DNA of 11,556 nt, taken from the NCBI GenBank assembly GCA_937911855.1, contig CALDPK010000208.1, positions 1-11,556 of the forward strand. Reading direction: 5' to 3'. Of the stretch, positions 7,143 to 11,556 are shown piece after piece. The notes below the pieces were generated by a model. It was given only the letters and a program-made list of their open reading frames with translations. It had not been told where the DNA came from and searched no databases. How positions within the stretch are numbered: position 1 is the stretch's first letter; the number at the start of each line of letters is the position of its first letter. The DNA is from an uncultured Trueperaceae bacterium. GTDB taxonomy: Bacteria > Deinococcota > Deinococci > Deinococcales > Trueperaceae. The translations under genes were made by a program, and so were the position numbers.

Positions 7143-7162
7143 ACAGCCGGTCATCAGTGCAC
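7134..7162. repeat. Imperfect inverted repeat joining two convergent stop codons
   Basis: GTGCAGTGA (7134-7142) can pair with TCAGTGCAC (7154-7162) at 8 of 9 positions around an 11-nt loop. The stop codon of the + permease and the stop codon of the - dehydrogenase pair with each other. No T-run flanks it on either side, so any terminator role would be Rho-assisted or weak. Confidence 0.45.
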
Positions 7163-8155
7163 GTCACGTACCCTTACTGATTCCCCGGTTTCCAGTGACC
7201 GCTGGGCAGCCAGCGCCAGCCTGAGTGACTCGCGTCCGTCGATCACGGTTGGAGCGACCGGGTTGCCTTCCAGGATATTGAAGGCGAACGCCTCGAGTTC
7301 GTTGGAGTACGCTTCGGCGTAACTCCAGGCGAAGTCGCTTGGCCGGTCCTGGACGATGCCGCGCCGTTCGTAACGTTTGAGCAGGTGCCGGCTGTCCATG
7401 TCGATGGTGACGCGCCCGCTGCTGCCGATCACTTCCGTGCGGATGTCGTAGCCCCAGGGGCTGTTAAGGGCGCATTCGATCGTGCCGACGGCGCCGCTCG
7501 CGAACCTGAGCGTTGCCACGGCAGTATCGAAAAGGCCGTGTTCCTGCAGGCTGGGGTCGGTGATTGCGCCACCAACGGCGTGCACGTCGGTTACCTCCCC
7601 GACGAAGAAGCGGGCGGCGTCCAGATCGTGAATGCCTAAGTCCACGAAGATGCCGCCGCTGGTCTTCAGGAAGTCCAGGGGTGGTGCTTTTGTGTCCCGG
7701 TTCACGGCCCGGAAGCCTTCGATCCGACCGAGCTCTCCTGCGTCGATCTGGCGTCGCGCTTCCTGGTGCGCGGGATCGTAGCGGCGCTGGAAACCAACCT
7801 GTACCGGCACGCCGGTGGCGTTGACGGCAGCGACTATGCGGTCGCTGGCGGACAGGTCGTGAGCCAGTGGCTTCTCGACGAACACCGGTTTGCCGGCTTC
7901 GATGCACGCCAGGACGATCGCCTCATGGCTGGGAGTGGGCGTGCTTATCACCAGCGCAGTCACATCATCAGCGGAGATCGCCTCGGCTACCGTGCTCGCG
8001 CGGGCGTCGAACTCTGCTGCCAGTTCTCTGGCGGCCGTCATGTTCACGTCGGCCACGCACACTACCTTCATGGATGGCAGCCGGTGCAGCTGGCGTGCGT
8101 GAATGCGGCCCATCCGGCCGACGCCGACAAGTGCAACCGCGAGTTTTTCTGGCAC
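7154..8155 (-). CDS. iolG: Gfo/Idh/MocA oxidoreductase, inositol 2-dehydrogenase-like
   Basis: This is a cytoplasmic NAD(P)-dependent dehydrogenase of 333 residues, the usual family length. The Rossmann glycine motif GVGRMG is at 11-16. The EKP triad that holds the catalytic lysine (K95) is at 94-96. D172 and H176 in FVDLGIHDLD correspond by eye to the catalytic Asp172 and His176 of B. subtilis IolG. IolG oxidises myo-inositol to 2-keto-myo-inositol (scyllo-inosose). It is the last gene of the CUT2 operon, so it probably acts on the imported sugar. No other iol pathway genes are in the window. The GTG start at 8155 shares one base with the ATPase stop (TAGTG), implying coupling. A dehydrogenase for another cyclitol or sugar is possible. 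Confidence 0.82.
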   Translation of the reverse strand: MPEKLAVALVGVGRMGRIHARQLHRLPSMKVVCVADVNMTAARELAAEFDARASTVAEAISADDVTALVISTPTPSHEAIVLACIEAGKPVFVEKPLAHDLSASDRIVAAVNATGVPVQVGFQRRYDPAHQEARRQIDAGELGRIEGFRAVNRDTKAPPLDFLKTSGGIFVDLGIHDLDAARFFVGEVTDVHAVGGAITDPSLQEHGLFDTAVATLRFASGAVGTIECALNSPWGYDIRTEVIGSSGRVTIDMDSRHLLKRYERRGIVQDRPSDFAWSYAEAYSNELEAFAFNILEGNPVAPTVIDGRESLRLALAAQRSLETGESVRVRDVH

Positions 8156-8943
8156 TAGTCTTCTTCCATTTCAGCTGCGAGCTGTTGCTCGAACTCCTGG
8201 AAGTCCTGGCCGCCCGCCATCATGTCCAGCAGCTGCTCCCGGGTGATGTCGTCCTTGGCGTGCGTGCCCAGGGTCGTACCGCGCTTGAAGACAGTGAACG
8301 TGTCCCCTACGGCAAAGGCATGGTGCACGTTGTGGGTGATGAAGATCACACCGAGGTTCTGTTTGCGGGCTTTCACGATGTAGCGCAGTACGGTGGCAGC
8401 CTGCTTCACGCCGAGTGCGCTGGTGGGTTCGTCGAGTATCAGCACGCGGGCGCCGAAGTAGATGGCTCGGCTGATGGCGACGCACTGCCGTTCGCCGCCG
8501 GACATGGTTCCCACCGGCTGCGAAGGATCGCGCACGTCGATGCCCATGTTGGCCATCTCTTCCTGGACTATCGCATCGGCTTTCTTCAGGTCGAAGCTGC
8601 GGAAGGGACCCCAGCCCCTGGTGGGTTCACGGCCCAGGAAGAAGTTCCTGGTGACGCTCATGAGCGGCTGGATCGAAAGGTACTGGTGGACGGTTGCGAT
8701 GCCGCGGTCGAGTGCTTCTGCGGGGCTGGCGAACGTGACGCGCTCTCCGTCCAGGATTATCTCGCCCTGGTCGGCCTTGTGCACTCCGGAGAGGATCTTG
8801 ATCATGGTGCTCTTGCCGGCGCCGTTGTCGCCGAGCAGGCAGTGGACTTCGCCTGGACGGACGGTCATCGAGATGTCCTTGAGGGCGATGACGTTGCCGA
8901 AGTATTTGCTGATGTTGCGGACTTCAAGTGCGGGTTGTTCCAT
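8155..8943 (-). CDS. CUT2 sugar ABC transporter ATP-binding protein, single domain (FrcA type)
   Basis: This cytoplasmic ATPase of 262 residues powers the importer formed with the permease and binding protein upstream. Walker A is GDNGAGKS (38-45), the Q-loop glutamine is Q87, the signature is MSGGERQ (147-153), Walker B is VLILDEP (167-173) and the switch histidine is H204. RbsA/MglA-type CUT2 ATPases have two tandem ABC domains, about 500 residues. This one has a single domain like FrcA, so two copies would dimerise. NFFLGREP (100-107) and TSALGVKQ (174-181) are familiar in this subgroup. The sequence after the Q-loop, HQYLSIQ, differs from the usual YQDLAL form. The start is one base after the permease stop (TGATATG). 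The protein is complete, ending in an acidic tail (AAEMEED). Confidence 0.92.
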   Translation of the reverse strand: MEQPALEVRNISKYFGNVIALKDISMTVRPGEVHCLLGDNGAGKSTMIKILSGVHKADQGEIILDGERVTFASPAEALDRGIATVHQYLSIQPLMSVTRNFFLGREPTRGWGPFRSFDLKKADAIVQEEMANMGIDVRDPSQPVGTMSGGERQCVAISRAIYFGARVLILDEPTSALGVKQAATVLRYIVKARKQNLGVIFITHNVHHAFAVGDTFTVFKRGTTLGTHAKDDITREQLLDMMAGGQDFQEFEQQLAAEMEED

Positions 8944-8944
8944 A

Positions 8945-9970
8945 TCAGCCTGTCTGTGTGGCGCGTTTGCGTACGAAGTTGTTGAAGATGACTGCGATGA
9001 GGAGCATCACGCCGAGGAACACGCGGAACCAGTCGGTGTTGATGCCGGTGAAGAAAATACCCTGCTGGACCATGCCGAAGATCAGTGCCCCGAACAACGC
9101 TCCTATGGCGGAGCCGTACCCGCCGGTAAGCAGGCACCCGCCGATCACTGCCGCGATGATTGCTTCGAACTCCTTGAGTTCGCCGCGCAGCACGTCGGCA
9201 GAGCCGAGGTCAAGCACCTGGATCGTTGCGAACAGGGTGGCTGCCAGGGCCGTGCCCATGAACAGCATTATCCGCACGCGCTCGACCGGCACGCCGGCGT
9301 TACGCGCTGCGTCTGCGTCACCGCCGACACCGAAGATCCAGTTGCCGAAGCGGGTGCGCAGGAGCAGCCAGCTGGCGAAGATAGCGAGTGCCAGCCACCA
9401 GTAGACGCTGGCGGGCAGGCCGAAGAAGTCACCTGCGAACAGCGGGTAAAGCCAGCTGTCCTCCACCGCTGCCCGGATGCCGGACACCTGGGTTCGGCCG
9501 GTGATCAGGCGGGTGAAGCCGATCGTGAGGCCACGCAGGATGAACAGGAAGGCGAGCGTGACTATGAAAGAAGGCAACCTGGTCCGGTTGACGATGAAAC
9601 CGTTGAGCCAGCCGACGAGCAGGGCGGCGCCTACCGAGAGCAGCATGGCTGCCCACAGGGGCCAGCCGTATATCGAGATAGGAATGGCCAGGACCATGCC
9701 TGCGGCGCCGATCATGGAGCCGATTGACAGGTCGAACTCGCCGCCGATCATCAGCAGTGCGGCCGCTACGGCGAGGATACCGAGCTGAGCTGATATCTCC
9801 AGCCAGCTTGCAATGCCGCGGGGCGACAGGAAACCCCTGTCGCCCGCGACGATTGCGAAGAATGCGAAGACGAGTATGGCTCCGGCCAGGGCACCGAACT
9901 CGGGCCTGCTCAGGAAGCGCCTGAGCGGGCTGATGCGCCGGAGCCGCTCGTCAGAAGCTCTAGTGGTCAG
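8945..9970 (-). CDS. CUT2 sugar ABC transporter permease (FrcC/RbsC type), probable CTG start
   Basis: This is the inner-membrane permease of the second importer, about 341 residues if started at CTG 9970. GGEFDLSIGS (76-85) is the RbsC-family signature, and about eight to ten hydrophobic spans follow. The only ATG in frame before this signature (9751) lies two codons ahead of it and would discard a conserved first membrane span (FGALAGAILVFAFFAIVAGD, about 25-44) and SWLEISAQLGILA. The frame is open upstream only to a TGA at 10013-10015 and contains no ATG, GTG or TTG in that part. CTG 9970 overlaps the binding-protein stop as CTGA, mimicking the common ATGA overlap. GGTGGGA (9982-9976) lies 5 nt upstream. 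A rarer start (ATC, ATT) or a sequencing error are the alternatives. Gene identity is firm; the start is not. Confidence 0.87.
   Translation of the reverse strand: MTTRASDERLRRISPLRRFLSRPEFGALAGAILVFAFFAIVAGDRGFLSPRGIASWLEISAQLGILAVAAALLMIGGEFDLSIGSMIGAAGMVLAIPISIYGWPLWAAMLLSVGAALLVGWLNGFIVNRTRLPSFIVTLAFLFILRGLTIGFTRLITGRTQVSGIRAAVEDSWLYPLFAGDFFGLPASVYWWLALAIFASWLLLRTRFGNWIFGVGGDADAARNAGVPVERVRIMLFMGTALAATLFATIQVLDLGSADVLRGELKEFEAIIAAVIGGCLLTGGYGSAIGALFGALIFGMVQQGIFFTGINTDWFRVFLGVMLLIAVIFNNFVRKRATQTG
9821..9845. repeat. Perfect 10-bp hairpin inside the permease coding region
   Basis: GGGCGACAGG (9821-9830) and CCTGTCGCCC (9836-9845) are perfect complements around a 5-nt loop. The element lies about 42-50 codons into the permease gene and encodes DRGFLSP in an extramembrane loop. 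There is no T-run after it on either strand. It could be an mRNA stability or pausing element, or chance codon choice. Confidence 0.5.
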
Positions 9971-10908
9971 CGGATTCCCACCGCACTGAGGTCGACAACC
10001 TGTGCCGCATTGTCAGGGGTCACGAAGCCGGGGCCGGTGCGGATGATGTTGTCACCGGGCAGCAAGCCGTACTGCGCGTAGAGCGTGAGGAACACGACGG
10101 GCAGGTAACCTTGCAGGTACTGCTGCTGGTCGATTGCGAACATGGCGTCGCCGGCGGCGATGGTCTCGAGGATTGTGGGTGACAGGTCGAAGAAGCCGAG
10201 GGCGACTTCGCCCAGCATGCCGTTCTCTTCAAGGGCTGCGATGGTGGGTTCGCCACCGACGGGGCCGACGGCCAGGACGCCGTCGATGTCGGCGTTGGCG
10301 CTGAAGGCTGCCATGACGGCGTTGCGGACTTCGGTCGGGTCGGTGCTCACGGACAGCACGTTCACGGTGGCACCTTCACCAAGGCCGTCCTGGAAACCTT
10401 CGCAGCGAAGGTCCAGTGCGGTGTTCCCCACTTCATGGTTCACGCAGACTGCGTTCGTTACGCCTTCGCCGGCCATCTGTACGCCTGCGCCGAAGCCGGC
10501 TTCATACTCGGTCTGGCCAACGTGGGCCATCACACCCAGGTCTTCGAAGACGTCGCTGCCTGAGTTCATGCTCATGACGGGGATGCCTGCGTCGACTGCT
10601 GCGCGGATGGCGCCGCCCAATGCATCGACGTCGGGAATGGTGACGATGAGTCCGTCGGGGTTGCTGGCGATGGCGGCGTCGATGAGCTGCGCCATGCGTG
10701 GCATGTCGAATGTTTCTGGCGCATGGTACTCGACTGTTACGCCCATGTCGGCGGCCGCCTGGTCGACGCCGTTTTTGGCGACACTCCAGAACGGGTCAGC
10801 GGCCGCACCGTGACTGACCACGACAATGCGGATGTCAGACCGGTCCTGGGCGAAGGCCGCGCCTCCGAACAGGAGAGCCATCATCAGGAACTGCAGGAAT
10901 CGTTTCAT
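9967..10908 (-). CDS. CUT2 sugar ABC transporter periplasmic binding protein (Peripla_BP_4-like)
   Basis: This is a soluble periplasmic sugar-binding protein of 313 residues, first gene of the four-gene operon. The signal peptide is clear: KR, a hydrophobic core (FLQFLMMALLFGGA), and AFA-QD cleavage after residue 20. There is no lipobox cysteine. The mature part begins IRIVVVSHG, the first strand of the ribose/galactose-binding fold, with ADPFWSVAKNGVDQAA next. NPDGLIVTIPD and VPVMSMNSG-like segments are also typical of the fold. Two cysteines flank CVNHEVGNTALDLRC and could form a disulfide. ATG 10908 is chosen over an upstream ATG at 10956 because AAAGGGG sits 5 nt before it and the signal peptide starts there. 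The ligand is probably inositol or a related sugar, inferred from the dehydrogenase downstream. Confidence 0.92.
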   Translation of the reverse strand: MKRFLQFLMMALLFGGAAFAQDRSDIRIVVVSHGAAADPFWSVAKNGVDQAAADMGVTVEYHAPETFDMPRMAQLIDAAIASNPDGLIVTIPDVDALGGAIRAAVDAGIPVMSMNSGSDVFEDLGVMAHVGQTEYEAGFGAGVQMAGEGVTNAVCVNHEVGNTALDLRCEGFQDGLGEGATVNVLSVSTDPTEVRNAVMAAFSANADIDGVLAVGPVGGEPTIAALEENGMLGEVALGFFDLSPTILETIAAGDAMFAIDQQQYLQGYLPVVFLTLYAQYGLLPGDNIIRTGPGFVTPDNAAQVVDLSAVGIR

Positions 10909-10913
10909 GTTTT

Positions 10914-10920
10914 CCCCTTT
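10914..10920 (-). promoter_or_regulatory. Ribosome binding site of the CUT2 binding protein
   Basis: AAAGGGG on the minus strand, 5 nt before ATG 10908. It fixes the start and rules out the longer N-terminus. Confidence 0.75.
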
Positions 10921-10999
10921 CGCGGCAGATGCCGGTGGAACCCAGTTGAACGTCACCCTTCCGTCAGCGGTGCACGGATCTCAGTTTGTAGCTGCGTGA

Positions 11000-11005
11000 A
11001 GTATA
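11000..11005 (-). promoter_or_regulatory. Candidate -10 element of the CUT2 operon
   Basis: TATACT on the minus strand matches 5 of 6 of the -10 consensus. It would give a leader of roughly 85 nt before the binding protein. No acceptable -35 hexamer is found 15-19 nt upstream, so an activator-dependent promoter or a different site is possible. Confidence 0.3.
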
Positions 11006-11019
11006 CGACAGGACGCAAA

Positions 11020-11047
11020 CGGGCCTCCCAGATACCTTGGAAGCCCG
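11020..11047. repeat. Imperfect inverted repeat upstream of the CUT2 operon
   Basis: CGGGCCTCCCA (11020-11030) and TTGGAAGCCCG (11037-11047) pair at 9 of 11 positions around the loop GATACC. On the minus strand only three Ts follow, so it is a poor intrinsic terminator. It could be an attenuator, an operator, or a copy of a dispersed repeat. Only one copy is seen in the window. Confidence 0.45.
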
Positions 11048-11062
11048 CATCGTTGCATGCTC

Positions 11063-11091
11063 TTGACGAATAGCGCATAGCGGTATATATT
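11063..11091 (+). promoter_or_regulatory. Sigma70-like promoter facing right, with no gene behind it
   Basis: TTGACG (11063-11068), a 17-nt spacer and TATATT (11086-11091) each match 5 of 6 consensus positions at ideal spacing, the best promoter match I see in the window. It points towards the 3' end of the TraX-like gene, antisense to it. The predicted start near 11098 lies a few bases before an intrinsic terminator. Confidence 0.45.
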
Positions 11092-11101
11092 GAAGATATC
11101 A

Positions 11102-11128
11102 AACGCGCGAGAAGCGCGTTATTTTTTT
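11102..11128 (+). terminator. Intrinsic terminator (+ strand)
   Basis: AACGCGC (11102-11108), loop GAGAA and GCGCGTT (11114-11120) form a perfect 7-bp stem. It is followed by A and seven Ts (11122-11128) on the + strand. No + strand gene ends here. On the minus strand, just after the TraX-like stop, the hairpin is preceded by the A-run but followed only by TGATATC, so it would be a weaker terminator for that gene. Confidence 0.7.
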
Positions 11129-11132
11129 GCCT

Positions 11133-11556
11133 TCAGGCAGTCAGTTCGCGTATCAGGACAAGCACGAGCAGATGCCCGGGGTAGAAGATCCAGGGCAGCA
11201 GCCGGGAGCGCGGCAGTCCTGCCGGCAGGCGCGAAATGATCCATGCCACAGGCAGCGCCAGCAGCCCGTAAGGCCACAGTCGCCAGGGCATGTTCACCAA
11301 TCCGACAGCCACGGCAGCTACCAGCCAGGCCAGGACAGAGTTCGTCTTGAGGGCCCACCAGGCAGCGATGACCAGGAGTATGCCTGGCAAACCATATTCG
11401 ACGAAGTTTGCTGCGAACAAGATGGCTGCCGCCAGCAGCAGGGCCAGTGGTGGACTGGAGATGCGCCTTTCCAGCAGGCTCAGACTGAGCGCTCCCAGGA
11501 ACAGTGTTCCCATTATCGACACTGCGACCCAGCCGAACGCCAGGGTGTGCGGGACC
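11133..11556 (-). CDS. TraX-like membrane protein, 5' end outside the window
   Basis: This is the C-terminal part of a polytopic membrane protein. At least 141 residues are visible, with the frame open to the window edge (VPHTLAFGWVAV precedes the GTG at 11522, which is therefore probably internal). It has four or more hydrophobic spans. A TLFLGALSLSLL segment and the ending LPWIFYPGHLLVLVLIREL resemble the TraX family, whose ends usually read like FYPLHLLLL. TraX of the F plasmid acetylates pilin. Chromosomal relatives are common and of unknown role, and no conjugation genes are here. The call rests on these two motifs and the hydrophobic pattern; another small acyltransferase-like membrane family is possible. 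It lies upstream of the CUT2 operon on the same strand, separated by 224 bp with a hairpin and repeat. Confidence 0.62.
   Translation of the reverse strand, partial: VPHTLAFGWVAVSIMGTLFLGALSLSLLERRISSPPLALLLAAAILFAANFVEYGLPGILLVIAAWWALKTNSVLAWLVAAVAVGLVNMPWRLWPYGLLALPVAWIISRLPAGLPRSRLLPWIFYPGHLLVLVLIRELTA

Noticed and set aside
6257..7180. 307-codon + frame overlapping the ABC-2 permease
   Set aside because: Its product is Arg/His/Gly-rich and hydrophilic, a typical shadow. The overlapping frame has membrane spans and the EKERGTLE motif.
7867..8985. 372-codon open frame on + opposite the dehydrogenase and ATPase
   Set aside because: Same reason: low-complexity Arg/Ser/Gly/His-rich product antisense to two well-supported genes.
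8462..9727. 421-codon open frame on + opposite the CUT2 ATPase and permease
   Set aside because: It is a frame shadow in GC-rich DNA. Both minus genes carry full family motifs and the + product shows no recognisable domain.
10909..10956. Longer N-terminus of the CUT2 binding protein (start at 10956)
   Set aside because: AAAGGGG is correctly spaced from ATG 10908 and the signal peptide begins there. The extension would bury the leader.
10909..11132. Riboswitch, small protein or tRNA in the 224-bp intergenic region
   Set aside because: No cloverleaf, no known aptamer pattern and no open frame with a ribosome site is visible, only the repeat, promoter-like hexamers and terminator listed.
11119..11358. 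79-codon minus frame at the right edge
   Set aside because: It is out of frame with the TraX-like protein, Arg/Ala/Cys-rich and without hydrophobic pattern.

Overview
The window (11,556 bp, high GC, densely packed) is a bacterial chromosomal segment dominated by carbohydrate transport. Both solute-binding proteins have ordinary signal-peptidase-I leaders and no lipobox cysteine, which points to a diderm with a periplasm. The protein style, GC content and two genes with possible leaderless starts would suit the Deinococcota, perhaps a Truepera relative. That placement is an impression from memory, not a search result.

Left part (1-2099): the 3' half of a YbdG-type MscS mechanosensitive channel on + overlaps, stop to stop, a small class IV aminotransferase of the PabC type on -. 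Upstream of that, also on -, is a HAD-superfamily phosphatase.

Centre (2100-7142, + strand): a five-gene run. A CUT1 (maltose-type) solute-binding protein and two MalF/MalG-type permeases come first. No MalK-type ATPase follows. Instead there is an ABC-2 exporter pair (ATPase and permease), joined by a 10-nt gap and then a 4-nt overlap. The importer probably borrows a shared ATPase encoded elsewhere.

Right part (7154-10908, - strand): a second, convergent four-gene operon read as binding protein, permease, single-domain ATPase, then Gfo/Idh/MocA dehydrogenase. This is a CUT2 (FrcBCA/Iat-type) importer coupled to an inositol-2-dehydrogenase-like enzyme, so myo-inositol or a similar polyol is the best substrate guess. 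Genes abut or overlap by a few bases. The permease has no ATG/GTG/TTG that would include its conserved N-terminus; a CTG overlapping the previous stop codon is the best start.

Right edge (10909-11556): a 224-bp intergenic region holds an imperfect inverted repeat, a good sigma70-like + strand promoter and an intrinsic terminator almost immediately after it. The 3' part of a TraX-like membrane protein on - follows. No transcriptional regulator, RNA gene, insertion sequence or CRISPR array is visible. I found no clear-cut new system. The most unusual points are the importer/exporter operon, the start of the CUT2 permease, and the hairpin between the CUT1 binding protein and its permease.
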